A stretch of 64,000 nt of DNA, taken from assembly GCF_020179755.1 (NCBI RefSeq), contig NZ_JAIUCY010000003.1, positions 372,001 to 436,000 on the forward strand, written 5' to 3'. Positions 9,714 through 19,566 of this stretch are shown here, one piece after another. Every line of letters begins with the position of its first letter. The stretch's first letter is position 1. Source of the DNA: Herbaspirillum sp. alder98 (lineage in GTDB: Bacteria > Pseudomonadota > Gammaproteobacteria > Burkholderiales > Burkholderiaceae_D). The position numbers and the translations under genes were made by a program. The notes beneath the pieces are model-generated. The model was not told where the DNA came from and made no database searches. It saw nothing but the letters and a program-made list of their open reading frames with translations.

Positions 9714-11294
9714 TCAATGACGGAAGTGACGCGTACCGGTCAGCAGCATCACTACGCCACGCTCGTCGGCGGCATCGATCACTTCCTGGTCGCGCATCGA
9801 TCCACCCGGGTGGATGACGCTGGTCGCACCGGCGTCCACCACCACGTCGAGGCCGTCGCGGAACGGGAAGAAGGCATCCGACGCCACCGCCGAACCGGCC
9901 AGCGTCAGGCCGGCATTCTGGGCCTTGATCGAAGCGATGCGGGCTGAGTCGATGCGGCTCATCTGGCCGGCGCCGACACCCAGCGTCATGCCGTTGCCAC
10001 AGAACACGATGGCGTTGGACTTGACGAACTTGGCCACGCGCCAGGCAAACATCAGGTCCTGCAGTTGCTGCTGGGTCGGCTGCAGCTTGCTGACTACGCG
10101 CACATCGGACAACAAAACGTTCTTGGCATCCGGCGACTGCACCAGCAGGCCGCCGCCGACACGCTTGAAGTCGTAGCCATTGAGCGCGTCGCCCAGCGGG
10201 ATCTCGAGCAGGCGCACGTTCTGCTTGGCCGCGAAGACCTGCTTTGCCTCGTCCGAGAACGATGGCGCGATCAGCACCTCGACGAATTGCTTGGCCACGG
10301 CTTCGGCGGCAGCGCCGTCGAGCGTGCGGTTGAAGGCGATGATGCCGCCGAAGGCCGAGGTCGGGTCGGTCTGCAATGCCTTGCTATAGGCTTCCAGCGG
10401 ATTGGCGCCGATGGCCACGCCGCAGGGGTTGGCGTGCTTGATGATGACGCAGGCAGCGGTATCGGCGGCAGAAAAGGTCTTGACGCATTCCCACGCCGCA
10501 TCGGCGTCGGCGATGTTGTTGAAGGACAGTTCCTTGCCCTGCAATTGGGTGTAGTTGGCCAGCGCGCCGTCGACCTGCTTGACGTCACGGTAGAACGCCG
10601 CGCTCTGGTGCGGGTTCTCGCCGTAGCGCATGTCCTGCACCTTCTCGAAGTGCAGGTTCAGCGTTTCGGGATAGGCGCTGCGGGTGGCGTGCTGGTGGTC
10701 TTCGCCCAACGCGGTGAAGTAGTTGGTGATGGCGCCGTCGTACTGGGCGGTGTGGGCAAACACCTTCTTGGCCAGCGCGAAACGCTTTTCGTAAGGCAGG
10801 TCGCCGCTGGCCTTGAGTTCGGCCAGCACGCCGTCATAGTCGGTCGGATCGCACAGCACGATCACGTCCTTGTGGTTCTTGGCCGACGAACGCAGCATGG
10901 CCGGGCCGCCGATGTCGATGTTCTCGATCGCGTCTTCCAGCGAGCATTGCTCCTTGGCCACGGTCTGCTGGAACGGATACAGGTTCACCACCACCATGTC
11001 GATAGGCGGGATGTCGAACTGGTTCAGCGAGGCCACGTGCTCGGGAAAATCGCGGCGCGCCAGGATGCCGCCATGCACCTTCGGATGCAGCGTCTTGACG
11101 CGGCCATCCAGCATTTCCGGAAAACCGGTGTAGTCGGCGACTTCGGTCACCTTGACGCCATTGTCGGCCAGCAGCTTGGCAGTGCCACCGGTGGACAGGA
11201 GTTCGACGCCCATGGCGGACAGCGCGCGTGCGAATTCGAGCACGCCAGCCTTATCGGAAACGGAAATGAGGGCTTGTTTGATCATGGTAGGCAA
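9714..11294 (-). CDS. purH: bifunctional AICAR transformylase/IMP cyclohydrolase
   Basis: A 526-residue enzyme for the last two steps of de novo IMP synthesis. The N-terminal cyclohydrolase (MGS-like) domain spans about residues 1-195: '[15 protein letters not shown]', '[11 protein letters not shown]', '[15 protein letters not shown]'. The C-terminal AICAR formyltransferase domain includes the catalytic 'IIKHANPCG' and ends with the conserved '[11 protein letters not shown]...[18 protein letters not shown]' region. Length is normal. It is third in a dusB-fis-purH run, 73 bp after fis. Confidence 0.98.
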   Translation of the reverse strand: MPTMIKQALISVSDKAGVLEFARALSAMGVELLSTGGTAKLLADNGVKVTEVADYTGFPEMLDGRVKTLHPKVHGGILARRDFPEHVASLNQFDIPPIDMVVVNLYPFQQTVAKEQCSLEDAIENIDIGGPAMLRSSAKNHKDVIVLCDPTDYDGVLAELKASGDLPYEKRFALAKKVFAHTAQYDGAITNYFTALGEDHQHATRSAYPETLNLHFEKVQDMRYGENPHQSAAFYRDVKQVDGALANYTQLQGKELSFNNIADADAAWECVKTFSAADTAACVIIKHANPCGVAIGANPLEAYSKALQTDPTSAFGGIIAFNRTLDGAAAEAVAKQFVEVLIAPSFSDEAKQVFAAKQNVRLLEIPLGDALNGYDFKRVGGGLLVQSPDAKNVLLSDVRVVSKLQPTQQQLQDLMFAWRVAKFVKSNAIVFCGNGMTLGVGAGQMSRIDSARIASIKAQNAGLTLAGSAVASDAFFPFRDGLDVVVDAGATSVIHPGGSMRDQEVIDAADERGVVMLLTGTRHFRH

Positions 11295-11367
11295 GACTGG
11301 AAAATGAAGATGGAATATCGAAAGACCGTCACGGTCATTTGCGGCAGGTCGGCGGCGGCGCCCGCGT

Positions 11368-11601
11368 TCAGAGCAGGCCGTGCTGCTGCAACTTCTTGCG
11401 CAGCGTGTTGCGGTTGATGCCGAGGATCTCGGCGGCCTGCGACTGGTTGCCTTCGGCGCGCGCCATCACAGTCTCGAACACCGGCTTTTCGACGGTGGAC
11501 AAGACCATGTCGTACACGTTGGTCGGCAATTGCTCGCCCAGATCCCGGAAGTATTTTTCCAGGCTCTTCTTGACCACGTCCTCAATGCTTTCTTTGCTCA
11601 T
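11368..11601 (-). CDS. fis: Fis-family DNA-binding protein, short form
   Basis: A 77-residue nucleoid-associated protein. The C-terminal helix-turn-helix is clear ('[20 protein letters not shown]'). The dimer helices occupy residues about 10-50. E. coli Fis has 98 residues; the roughly 20-residue N-terminal arm needed for Hin/Gin recombination is missing, as is usual for betaproteobacterial Fis. The dusB-fis order is conserved in Proteobacteria. The ribosome-binding site is weak. The 166 bp between dusB and fis hold no gene. Confidence 0.93.
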   Translation of the reverse strand: MSKESIEDVVKKSLEKYFRDLGEQLPTNVYDMVLSTVEKPVFETVMARAEGNQSQAAEILGINRNTLRKKLQQHGLL

Positions 11602-11767
11602 TGCTGTTGCTGCTTCTTTTTATCGACATCGTGGCTCCGTGCGCCGCTGCTGCCCTGGCGTCCCCATGGAACTGTCCGTGCCACGATGTGCTGCTGTTGA
11701 TCAATTGCGCTCAGGGCGCATGCGATTCATTCCACCCACACCCCAAAGCGTCTTGCCATCCTGGCAC

Positions 11768-12784
11768 TCAGGCGGCAAGCGGCTCTCTAGCAACCTCGTA
11801 TTGTAACCGGTCACCCAGGGCCGCCTGCTGCGCGAAGAATCCGCGCACGACGTCGAGCTGTTGCTGACAGTCCTCGATGCGGTTCATGCCGCGCCGGAAC
11901 TGCTCGCCACCGGGCAAGTCACGCACATACCAGCCGATGTGCTTGCGCGCGGTGCGCACGCCCAGATAGTCGCCGTAGAACGCATAGTGCGCCCGCAGGT
12001 GTTCATCCATCAATTGCTCGACCTCGGCCACCAGCGGCGCCGGCAAATGCATGCCGGTCTGCAGGAAGTGGTCGATCTCGCGGAAGATCCACGGTCGCCC
12101 TTGCGCCGCCCGGCCCACCATCACCGCATCGGCGCCAGTAATGCGCAACACCTCGCGCGCCTTTTCGGGCGTCGTGATGTCGCCGTTGGCGACCACCGGG
12201 ATTCCCACCGCCGCCTTCACTGCCGCAATCGTGTCGTACTCGGCCTGGCCGCTGTAACCATCGGCACGAGTGCGGCCGTGCAATGTCAGCATGGCAATGC
12301 CGCTCTGCTCGGCCAGCGCGGCAATCCGCAGCGCGTTCTTGTTGGCACGGTCCCAGCCGGTGCGAAACTTCAGCGTGACCGGCACATCGACGGCACCCAC
12401 TACCGCTTCCAGGATGCTGGCCACCAGCGCCTCGTTCTGCAGCAGGGCAGAACCGCACCAGCTATTGCAGACCTTCTTGACCGGGCACCCCATGTTGATG
12501 TCGATCACCTGGGCGCCGCGCTCGACGTTATAGCGCGCACAGTCGGCCAGCATGCCAGGATCGGCGCCGGCGATCTGGACCGCCTTGGGTTCCATCTCGC
12601 CATCGTGGTTGGTGCGGCGCGAGGTCTTCTCGCTGTGCCACAACCTGGGGTCGGACGCGGCCATCTCGGACACTGCGTACCCCGCCCCCAGCTGCTTGCA
12701 CAACTGGCGGAAAGGACGATCGGTCACGCCCGCCATGGGCGCGACAAACACGTTGTTTCGCAGGGTATACGGGCCGATCTTCAC
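11768..12784 (-). CDS. dusB: tRNA-dihydrouridine synthase B
   Basis: A 338-residue FMN enzyme that reduces uridine in the tRNA D-loop. The TIM-barrel N-terminus 'VFVAPMAGVTDRPFRQL', the active-site 'DINMGCPVKKVC' with the catalytic Cys, the 'LTLHGRTR' segment and the phosphate-binding 'ANGDI...ADAVMVGRAAQGRPW' are all present. The C-terminal helical tRNA-binding domain is complete. It heads the dusB-fis-purH run. Confidence 0.97.
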   Translation of the reverse strand: MKIGPYTLRNNVFVAPMAGVTDRPFRQLCKQLGAGYAVSEMAASDPRLWHSEKTSRRTNHDGEMEPKAVQIAGADPGMLADCARYNVERGAQVIDINMGCPVKKVCNSWCGSALLQNEALVASILEAVVGAVDVPVTLKFRTGWDRANKNALRIAALAEQSGIAMLTLHGRTRADGYSGQAEYDTIAAVKAAVGIPVVANGDITTPEKAREVLRITGADAVMVGRAAQGRPWIFREIDHFLQTGMHLPAPLVAEVEQLMDEHLRAHYAFYGDYLGVRTARKHIGWYVRDLPGGEQFRRGMNRIEDCQQQLDVVRGFFAQQAALGDRLQYEVAREPLAA

Positions 12785-12951
12785 GACGAGACTTAACGGG
12801 AATGCGGGGAAAGGGCGCTATTTTAGCGCGATTGCAGACCGCGCCCAACAACAATCGGGGGCGCTTGCACGGTAGAGCAGGGTTTTGCGGCTGATGAATT
12901 AATAAGCAACAACACTTGTTGCCAAAGCGACACTATCGATGCAGATGCGGC

Positions 12952-13602
12952 TCAGCGGTCGACCTCGTCGAGGGCTTCGCGCTGCAGGTGGTCGATCTCG
13001 CCCCAGGAGCGAATCCGGGCGCGTTGACCATCCCATTGCAGGCGATTGACGCTGGCGTTGAAGATATCGAAAGTGCGTGGCTGGACGAAATCGGAACCGC
13101 TGGCCCAGTGATGGAGGCACTCCAGCACCCCGCCATGGGTGACGATGGCCACCTTGCGATGCCCGGCGCCGGCGCCCAGCACCCGCTGCACCGCCGCCAC
13201 CGAACGCTGGTAGAACTCGCGCATGGTCTCGGCCTGGCGCTCGTCGCCCGCCGGATAACGGGCATCCGGCTCGCGCGCCTTCCACTGGCGGTAGGCCTCG
13301 GGGTAGCGTTGCTCGACCTCGGCATGACGCAAGCCTTCGAAGGCGCCATAGCAACGCTCGCGCAGACCGGCGTCGATGCCGACCGGCAAGCCGGCGACCG
13401 TGGCCACGGCCTGGGCGGTGTCACGGGCGCGCTGCAGATCGCTGGCGAAGATGGCGTCGATACCCTCGCCGGCCAGTGCAGCACCCAGCGCCAGTATCTG
13501 GCGCTGGCCCTCGGCATTGAGGCCGATATCGATATGGCCTTGCAGGCGCTTGTCCACGTTCCAGTCGGTTTCGCCGTGGCGGATCAACAATATTTCAGTC
13601 AT
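12952..13602 (-). CDS. histidine phosphatase (phosphoglycerate mutase-like)
   Basis: A 216-residue member of the histidine phosphatase superfamily. The phospho-histidine motif LIRHGETDWN is at residues 5-14, 'SDLQRARDTA' near 54 carries the second Arg, and the second catalytic His is in 'AIVTHGGVL' (about residue 151). Such proteins include GpmB, CobC and broad phosphatases, and the substrate cannot be read from sequence. The ATG at 13602 gives the usual N-terminus; the frame is open further upstream. It follows the PEBP-like gene by 17 bp. Confidence 0.88.
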   Translation of the reverse strand: MTEILLIRHGETDWNVDKRLQGHIDIGLNAEGQRQILALGAALAGEGIDAIFASDLQRARDTAQAVATVAGLPVGIDAGLRERCYGAFEGLRHAEVEQRYPEAYRQWKAREPDARYPAGDERQAETMREFYQRSVAAVQRVLGAGAGHRKVAIVTHGGVLECLHHWASGSDFVQPRTFDIFNASVNRLQWDGQRARIRSWGEIDHLQREALDEVDR

Positions 13603-13619
13603 GCATTGCCTGTGTGCGG

Positions 13620-14261
13620 TCAGCGGATGGCGTCGGGATTGAGGGCATACAAGCCCTGGAACGAAGCCTGCTCCAGCACGTGGTCGCGCAGCGCGGTGAC
13701 CACGATGGAACCCTGCAACTGGCCGTTGACCGGCAGTTGCGCCACATCCAGCGCATAGAGCGTGAAGATATAGCGGTGCACCAGGGCATCGTTCCATGGC
13801 GGGCATGGACCGTCATAGCCGAAATACTCGCCACGCATGTCGCCGTCGCCGGCAAACCAGCCGGTGTAGTCATTGAGACCCTGTCGTGCGCCCGGCATGG
13901 TATCGCCCAGCACGCCAGGACCAGGCTTGCCGCGCGCGGTCACGCCGTTGCTGAACTGGCCGACCTTGATCGATGACACCGACGGCGGGATGTCGACCAG
14001 GGTCCAGTGGAAGAAATCGACCCGCGGCAACTCCAGCGGCACGGTCTTGCCTTCCTGGTTGACATCGTCGCCACGCGACGGCACGTCGGGGTCGTGCACC
14101 ACCAGCGCCAGCGACTTGGTGCCGGCGGGGAGATCGCTCCAGGCGAAGTGGGGATTGCGGTTCGACGACAGGGCCACATGCGTCTTCGGGTCTGCCACGG
14201 CGAAAGCGAATTCACCGGGGATGGTGTCGCCGTCCTTGAAAGAATCGCTCCAGAATTTCAT
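13620..14261 (-). CDS. YbhB/PEBP family protein
   Basis: A 213-residue phosphatidylethanolamine-binding-like protein (Raf kinase inhibitor-like, YbhB/YbcL family). The ligand-site motifs are recognisable: 'ALVVHDPDVPSR' (DPD-x-P) near residue 52, 'FFHWTLVDIPP' (HW) near 84, and 'YFGYDGPCPPWND...HRYIFTLYALD' near 150-170. No signal peptide is visible, so it is probably cytoplasmic. The physiological role of the bacterial members is unclear. It starts with AAGGAGATGAC just upstream. Confidence 0.88.
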   Translation of the reverse strand: MKFWSDSFKDGDTIPGEFAFAVADPKTHVALSSNRNPHFAWSDLPAGTKSLALVVHDPDVPSRGDDVNQEGKTVPLELPRVDFFHWTLVDIPPSVSSIKVGQFSNGVTARGKPGPGVLGDTMPGARQGLNDYTGWFAGDGDMRGEYFGYDGPCPPWNDALVHRYIFTLYALDVAQLPVNGQLQGSIVVTALRDHVLEQASFQGLYALNPDAIR

Positions 14262-14355
14262 GTCATCTCCTTCAACAATGTGATCCGTCAGAAAACCAGC
14301 TCATCCGTACGTTACCAGATGCATCCCTCCCAGATGGGGGCGATGCGGCCCGGCT

Positions 14356-14826
14356 TCAATGGCTGGCCGTCGGCACCTTCGGATGCACCTGCAGCCACAG
14401 CGTCACCGGGCCATCGTTGACGAGCGAAACCTTCATGTCGGCGCCAAAGCGCCCGCTGCCCACCCGCGCCGCGCCCAGTCGCTCACGCGCCTGGGCCACG
14501 AAATGTGCAAACAGCGCCAAACCCAGTTCGGGCGGTGCGGCAGGGGTAAAGGAGGGCCGCGTGCCGGAATTGGTATCGGCCGCCAGCGTGAACTGCGGCA
14601 CCAGCAGCAGCGCGCCCTGCACATCGACCACGCTGCGGTTCATGCGCCCGCTGTCGTCGGCAAAGACCCGATACGCCAGCAGCTTGGACAGCAGCGCATC
14701 GGCCTCGGCCCGGGTGTCGTGGCGCTCGGCGCACACCAGCACCATCAGGCCGTCGTCGATGGCGCCGATACGCTCGCCATCAACCACCACGGCGGCCTGG
14801 CTGACCCGTTGCAGCAATGCAATCAT
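14356..14826 (-). CDS. dtd: D-aminoacyl-tRNA deacylase
   Basis: A 156-residue enzyme that removes D-amino acids (and Gly mischarged on tRNA-Ala). The starter '[18 protein letters not shown]', the 'VPQFTLAAD' active-site strand (usually SQFTLAAD; here Pro replaces Ser), '[14 protein letters not shown]' and the cross-subunit '[10 protein letters not shown]' (Gly-cisPro) are present. It lies 9 bp after tyrS, a sensible pairing because Dtd acts on D-Tyr-tRNA. Confidence 0.96.
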   Translation of the reverse strand: MIALLQRVSQAAVVVDGERIGAIDDGLMVLVCAERHDTRAEADALLSKLLAYRVFADDSGRMNRSVVDVQGALLLVPQFTLAADTNSGTRPSFTPAAPPELGLALFAHFVAQARERLGAARVGSGRFGADMKVSLVNDGPVTLWLQVHPKVPTASH

Positions 14827-14835
14827 GCCCTGCCC

Positions 14836-16092
14836 TTACGCCAGCGTGACGCGAGCGAACTTGCGCTTGCCGACCTGCAACACGAATTCACCTGCCTCCA
14901 CCTTCAGGCCCTTGTCGCTGATGACGGCGCCGTCGATGCGCACGCCGCCCTGCTCGACCATGCGCAGCGCCTCCGAGGTCGAGGCGCACAGGTTGGCCTG
15001 CTTGAGCAACTGGCCGATACCCAGCGGCGCGCCGCTCAGGCTGATGGCCGGGATGTCGTCGGGAATGCCGCCCTTGGAACGATTGACGAAGTCGGTCAGC
15101 GCGTCTTCGGCGGCCTGCTGCGAGTGGAAGCGGGTCACGATCTCCTGCGCCAGCGCCACCTTCAGGTCGCGCGGGTTGCGCCCCGCCTCGACCTCGGCCT
15201 TGAATCCGGCGATCTCGGCGATCGAGCGGAACGACAGCAGGTCGAAATAACGCCACATCATGGTGTCGGAGATGCTCATGACCTTGCCGAACATGTTGTT
15301 GGCCGGCTCGGTGATGCCGATGTAGTTGCCCTTGGACTTGGACATCTTCTCGACGCCGTCCAGCCCTTCCAGCAACGGCATGGTCAGGATGCACTGCGGC
15401 TCCTGGCCCCAGTCCTTCTGCAGTTCGCGGCCCACCAGCAGGTTGAATTTCTGGTCGGTGCCGCCCAGCTCGAGGTCGGCCTTGAGCTCGACCGAGTCGT
15501 AACCCTGCATCAGCGGGTACAGGAACTCGTGCACCGAAATCGGCGTACCGTCGCGGAAGCGCTTGGTGAAGTCGTCGCGCTCCATCATGCGCGCCACCGT
15601 ATAACGCGACGCCAGCTGGATCATGCCGCGACTGCCGAGCTTGTCGCACCATTCGGAGTTATAGCGGATCTCGGTGCGCTCCGGATCGAGCACCAGGCTG
15701 GCCTGGGCGAAGTAGGTCTTGGCGTTGACCTCGATCTGCTCGCGGGTCAGCGGCGGACGGGTGGCATTGCGCCCCGAAGGATCGCCGATCATCGACGTGA
15801 AGTCGCCGATCAGGAAGATCACCTGATGGCCCAGGTCCTGCAGCTGGCGCATCTTGTTGAGCACCACGGTGTGGCCCAGGTGCAGGTCGGGCGCGGTCGG
15901 ATCCAGGCCCAGCTTGATGCGCAGCGGCTGGCCGCTTTGTTCGGAACGCGCCAGCTTCTGGGCGAATTCGCTCTCGATGAGCAACTCGTCAACGCCACGC
16001 CGGGCGATGGCCATGGCCTCGTTGACACGGTCGCTCAGTGGCAGGACAGCAGGACGGGCGGCAATAGGTGCGTTGGATTGGTCGTGATTCAT
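14836..16092 (-). CDS. tyrS: tyrosine--tRNA ligase
   Basis: A 418-residue class I synthetase. The HIGH-type motif is '[10 protein letters not shown]' (about residue 70) and the KMSKS loop is '[13 protein letters not shown]' (about 253). It has a C-terminal S4 RNA-binding domain ('[23 protein letters not shown]'). This is the TyrZ-like type that carries KMSKS, not KFGKT. It is the first gene of the tyrS-dtd unit and is divergent from the M23 peptidase gene. Confidence 0.97.
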   Translation of the reverse strand: MNHDQSNAPIAARPAVLPLSDRVNEAMAIARRGVDELLIESEFAQKLARSEQSGQPLRIKLGLDPTAPDLHLGHTVVLNKMRQLQDLGHQVIFLIGDFTSMIGDPSGRNATRPPLTREQIEVNAKTYFAQASLVLDPERTEIRYNSEWCDKLGSRGMIQLASRYTVARMMERDDFTKRFRDGTPISVHEFLYPLMQGYDSVELKADLELGGTDQKFNLLVGRELQKDWGQEPQCILTMPLLEGLDGVEKMSKSKGNYIGITEPANNMFGKVMSISDTMMWRYFDLLSFRSIAEIAGFKAEVEAGRNPRDLKVALAQEIVTRFHSQQAAEDALTDFVNRSKGGIPDDIPAISLSGAPLGIGQLLKQANLCASTSEALRMVEQGGVRIDGAVISDKGLKVEAGEFVLQVGKRKFARVTLA

Positions 16093-16141
16093 CGATATAA
16101 CTAAAAAATTGGCTTTTGTAGGACAGACTGGAAAAGCGTAT

Positions 16142-16150
16142 TGCTATAAT
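16142..16150 (+). promoter_or_regulatory. extended -10 promoter element (TGCTATAAT)
   Basis: A perfect TATAAT (16145-16150) is preceded by TG at the extended -10 position. No good -35 is visible 17 bp upstream. It is the likely promoter for the M23 peptidase gene, giving a leader of about 180 nt. It lies in the 246-bp tyrS/M23 divergent gap. Confidence 0.5.
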
Positions 16151-16338
16151 TCTGACTTCGTTTTTCTGCTGAGCGCCTGTAACGGGCCGACATGCGGCCT
16201 CAGAATGCCCGGTCAGCAGGAAGTGCATCCACAATGTTCGGGATCTTTTGCCAGCAACGCTGCGGGGGGACAGTATCGCAGCGTGTGCAGTCAGCGCGAC
16301 CGGTCCAGGACAGAAAACGTCAGATTTTAACGTATTGC

Positions 16339-17730
16339 ATGTTCTCACAAGATAAATTCACGCGCGTAACGTCCCGATGCCTGTCTGTTCTGCAGTCCTG
16401 CCATCACCGAATCGCCAACACCTCTGCCAAGACCCGCATCGTCGGCGCCGGCGCCTTGTTCCTGGGCGCCTTCACGCTGGGCGCAGCCGGTTTTTCGCCC
16501 GCTGAACCCGACCTGAAGGATGCGCCGGTCAACCCGGTCTCGGTCGAGTTGCCCCTGCCCAACCTGGCGCAACAGATCAGCACCCTCGAAGATAACGCCC
16601 AGTACTACGTCAACGAAGAAAAAGTGCGCAGCGGCGACACGCTGGCCACGCTGCTCAACCGGCTGGGCGTGGATGATGAGCAGGCGGCCAGCTTCATCAA
16701 GTCCGACACCCTGGCGCGCTCGGTGATGCAACTGCGCGCCGGCAAGCGCGTGGTGGCGCAGACCGACGACAGCGGCGAGCTGGTGCGCCTGTCGGCCACG
16801 CTCGATGACGGCAGTGACAACGTGCGCAACCTGGTCATTTCGCGTGACGGCGACAACTTCAAGGCCGACGCTGCCCCGGCAGTGCTGGAGCGCCGCGTCG
16901 AGATGCGCTCCGGCATCATCTTCTCGTCCCTGTTTGCCGCCACCGACGTGGCGCAGATTCCCGATGGCGTGGCGATGCAACTGGTGGACATGTTTGCCAC
17001 CAATATCAATTTCGCCTCCGACCTGCGCCGCGGCGACCGCTTCAACGTGGTCTACGAGACCTTCTGGCAGAACGGCGACCTGGTGCGCACCGGCCGCGTG
17101 CTGGCCGGCGAATTCGACAATGCCGGCAACCGCTACCAGGCCGTGTGGTTCAACGAACCGGGCAACAAGACCGGCGGCGGCTACTACGCCTTCGATGGCA
17201 AGTCGCTCAAGAAGGCATTCCTGAAGTCGCCCCTGGCGTTTACCCGTATCTCATCCGGTTTCTCGATGCGCCTGCACCCGATCCTGGGCCAGTGGAAGCA
17301 GCACACCGGGGTCGACTTCGCGGCCCCGACCGGCACCCCGATCCATGCCGCAGCCGATGGCGTGGTCGACTTTGTCGGCCAGCAGAATGGCTACGGCAAC
17401 ATCGTGGTGATCAAGCACTGGAGCGGCTATTCGACCGCCTACGGCCACATGAGCCGTTTTGCCAGCGGCATCAAGAAGGGCATGAAGGTCGGCCAGAACG
17501 ACGTGATCGGCTTTGTCGGCATGACCGGCTGGGCTACCGGCCCGCATCTGCACTATGAATTCCGCGTCAACAACCAGCCGCGCAATCCGTTGTCGGTCGA
17601 GGTGCCCAACAACCAGGCGCTGACCGGTCCGCAGATGCAGCGCTTCCGTACCGTCGCATCCGACATGCAGCACCGCATGGCGATGCTGCGCGTGCCAGGC
17701 GCTCCGGACGTGAAGCTGGCGTCGCGCTGA
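16339..17730 (+). CDS. M23 family metallopeptidase (murein endopeptidase)
   Basis: A 463-residue protein. It has an N-terminal membrane anchor (about residues 36-53), an OapA/LysM-like domain ('KVRSGDTLATLLNRLGV') near 95, a middle β-domain and a C-terminal LytM domain. The zinc site is complete: 'HTGVDFAAPTG' (H-x3-D) near 317 and 'GPHLHYEFR' (H-x-H) near 400. It resembles MepM/YebA, a periplasmic D,D-endopeptidase that cuts crosslinks to allow wall growth. The start chosen is the ATG at 16339; the frame is open to 16192, so a longer form is possible. Confidence 0.9.
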   Translation: MFSQDKFTRVTSRCLSVLQSCHHRIANTSAKTRIVGAGALFLGAFTLGAAGFSPAEPDLKDAPVNPVSVELPLPNLAQQISTLEDNAQYYVNEEKVRSGDTLATLLNRLGVDDEQAASFIKSDTLARSVMQLRAGKRVVAQTDDSGELVRLSATLDDGSDNVRNLVISRDGDNFKADAAPAVLERRVEMRSGIIFSSLFAATDVAQIPDGVAMQLVDMFATNINFASDLRRGDRFNVVYETFWQNGDLVRTGRVLAGEFDNAGNRYQAVWFNEPGNKTGGGYYAFDGKSLKKAFLKSPLAFTRISSGFSMRLHPILGQWKQHTGVDFAAPTGTPIHAAADGVVDFVGQQNGYGNIVVIKHWSGYSTAYGHMSRFASGIKKGMKVGQNDVIGFVGMTGWATGPHLHYEFRVNNQPRNPLSVEVPNNQALTGPQMQRFRTVASDMQHRMAMLRVPGAPDVKLASR

Positions 17731-17764
17731 GTGGCGTCGCACTGAACCTGTCGCACCGGTCAAG

Positions 17765-17806
17765 GGGCGGTCGCTGTAGAATCGGCGACCGCCCTTTTTC
17801 TTTTTT
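17765..17806 (+). terminator. rho-independent terminator after the M23 gene
   Basis: A perfect 10-bp GC-rich stem (17765-17774 with 17785-17794) with a 10-nt loop, followed by TTTTTCTTTTTT. It sits 9 bp before the anmK start, so anmK must be reached by read-through or by its own promoter. Confidence 0.88.
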
Positions 17807-17815
17807 GATCGCGCC

Positions 17816-18955
17816 ATGTCCGTTGCCGTCCCGCTCAACTCCCCTCTTCATATCGGCCTGATGTCGGGCACCAGCCTGGATGGCGTCGATGGCGTGCTGG
17901 CGCGCTTTGCCGCTGGCAGCGACACCATCGAGGCCACGCTGGCGGCAGCCTACGTGCCGTTTCCCGAGCACTTGCGCGCCGACCTGATGGCCTTGCAGGC
18001 CGCCGGCCCCAATGAAATCGAACGTGAAGCGCATGCCGCCAATGCGCTGGCCGTGCACTACGCCGATTGCGTGCAGCAACTGCTGCTGCAAGGCGCAGTG
18101 GAGGCGGCCGATATCGGCCTGGTGGGGGTACACGGCCAGACCATCCGCCATCGGCCCGAACTGGGTTTTACGCGCCAGACCAATAATCCGGCGCTGCTGG
18201 CAGAGTTGTGCGGCATCGACGTGGTCGCCGACTTCCGCAGCCGCGACATCGCCGCCGGCGGCCAGGGCGCGCCGCTGGTGCCGGCCTTCCATCGCGCCGT
18301 CTTCGGCAGCGAGGTGCAGGATCGTGTGGTGGTCAATATCGGCGGCATCTCCAATATCAGCATCTTGCCGGCCGGCGCCGACCAGGCCACATCTGGCTTC
18401 GATACCGGCCCTGGCAACGTATTGATGGATGCGTGGATCAAGCTGCATCAGGGTCGCAACTACGACGCCAACGGCGACTGGGGCGCCAGCGGCCAGGTGC
18501 ACGCGGGCCTGCTGGCGCAATTGAGTGACGAGCAATTCTTCCGACTGGCGCCGCCCAAGAGCTCGGGTCGCGACCTGTTCCACCTCGACTGGCTGCAGGC
18601 GGCGCTGGCGCGCACCGGCCAGCCGGTGTCGGCGGTCGACGTCCAGGCCACACTCACGGCGCTGACCGCTGGAAGCATTGCGCAAGCCATCCTGGCGCAT
18701 GCGCCGACGACCGAAAAAGTCTATGTCTGTGGGGGTGGTGCGGAAAACGGTTTGCTGATGGGGCTGCTGCACCAGGCGCTGGGCGGCCGCCTATCGGTAG
18801 AATCGACCGCCGTGCTGGGCGTGGCGCCCAATCAGGTCGAGGCACTGGCGTTTGCCTGGCTGGCACGCCGCTTCGAACTCAGGCTGCCAGGCAACCTGCC
18901 GGCCGTCACAGGCGCCCGCGCACCGCGCGTGCTGGGCGCCCTGTATCCGGCCTGA
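17816..18955 (+). CDS. anmK: anhydro-N-acetylmuramic acid kinase
   Basis: A 379-residue sugar kinase of murein recycling. It opens the 1,6-anhydro ring and phosphorylates anhMurNAc to MurNAc-6-phosphate. The signature 'GLMSGTSLDGVDGVLARF' is at residues 13-30. The ATP-binding segments 'DTGPGNVLMDAW' and 'YVCGGGAENG' follow. Length matches the family (about 370). The ATG at 17816 lies right after the upstream terminator and has no strong Shine-Dalgarno. Confidence 0.96.
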   Translation: MSVAVPLNSPLHIGLMSGTSLDGVDGVLARFAAGSDTIEATLAAAYVPFPEHLRADLMALQAAGPNEIEREAHAANALAVHYADCVQQLLLQGAVEAADIGLVGVHGQTIRHRPELGFTRQTNNPALLAELCGIDVVADFRSRDIAAGGQGAPLVPAFHRAVFGSEVQDRVVVNIGGISNISILPAGADQATSGFDTGPGNVLMDAWIKLHQGRNYDANGDWGASGQVHAGLLAQLSDEQFFRLAPPKSSGRDLFHLDWLQAALARTGQPVSAVDVQATLTALTAGSIAQAILAHAPTTEKVYVCGGGAENGLLMGLLHQALGGRLSVESTAVLGVAPNQVEALAFAWLARRFELRLPGNLPAVTGARAPRVLGALYPA

Positions 18956-18970
18956 CGGGGTGATGCAGGA

Positions 18971-19438
18971 TCAATAACGCGAGATGCGACCATTATCCAG
19001 GCGGACCCGGTCGCCAACGCGAAAATCGGTATTGTCTTCCTGCGCAAAATTCTGCAGCGAGCCATCGCTCATGCGCACGCGAATGTTATAGACCTGCTTT
19101 TGCTCGGCGTTGTTGCGCTGGATCTTGTTGCCGGCATAGGCGCCACCGGCGGCGCCCGCCACGGTAGCCACCACCTGGCCGGTACCGCCACCCACGGCGC
19201 TACCCAGCAAGCCACCGGCGACGCCACCGATCACGGTGCCGGCCACGCCGTTGCTTTCCTTGTGTGACACTTCAATGGCTTCGACTACGCCGGTGCCGTT
19301 ATAGGACGCGACCCGGTCGTAGGATTGGGATTGCGGCGCGGCGCCATAGGGCTGTTGCGGACTGGCGCAACCGACCAGGATGCCGGCGAAGCTGAGGCTG
19401 ACGACAGCCAGGGATACGTAATGGTGGCGAATGCTCAT
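18971..19438 (-). CDS. glycine-zipper 2TM domain lipoprotein
   Basis: A 155-residue outer-membrane lipoprotein of the SlyB/PcpY type. The signal peptide ends in the lipobox LVGC (Cys near residue 24). A Gly-rich two-helix zipper ('VAGTVIGGVAGGLLGSAVGGGTG...AGAAGGAYAGNKIQ') spans about residues 65-105. The C-terminal β-domain 'VRMSDGSLQNFAQED' is typical. Such proteins stabilise the envelope under stress. The start has AGGAGAG 5 bp upstream. An 18-bp palindrome lies 26 bp upstream of the start. It is convergent with anmK. Confidence 0.9.
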   Translation of the reverse strand: MSIRHHYVSLAVVSLSFAGILVGCASPQQPYGAAPQSQSYDRVASYNGTGVVEAIEVSHKESNGVAGTVIGGVAGGLLGSAVGGGTGQVVATVAGAAGGAYAGNKIQRNNAEQKQVYNIRVRMSDGSLQNFAQEDNTDFRVGDRVRLDNGRISRY

Positions 19439-19464
19439 GCTGCTCTCCTGTAGAGGTAGATTCG

Positions 19465-19482
19465 GATGAGAGCATTCTCATC
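19465..19482. repeat. operator-like 18-bp palindrome
   Basis: GATGAGA (19465-19471), a 4-bp spacer and TCTCATC (19476-19482). It is positioned in the presumed promoter of the glycine-zipper lipoprotein. A further GATGAGA half-site occurs at 19534-19540. The binding protein is unknown. Confidence 0.45.
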
Positions 19483-19566
19483 GGTGCGCCGGCCGCGCGA
19501 AATCGGCGGAGCGCCCGACATATTGTCAGACAAGATGAGACGTCGCCGTCGGCAGACAGCCCCGGT

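Noticed and set aside
17777-17782. TAGAAT inside the terminator loop before anmK as an anmK promoter
   Set aside because: No -35 at the proper distance; one hexamer alone is too weak to call.
19465-19482. The palindrome as a Fur box
   Set aside because: The core lacks the GATAAT-type hexamers and the 7-1-7 spacing does not fit.
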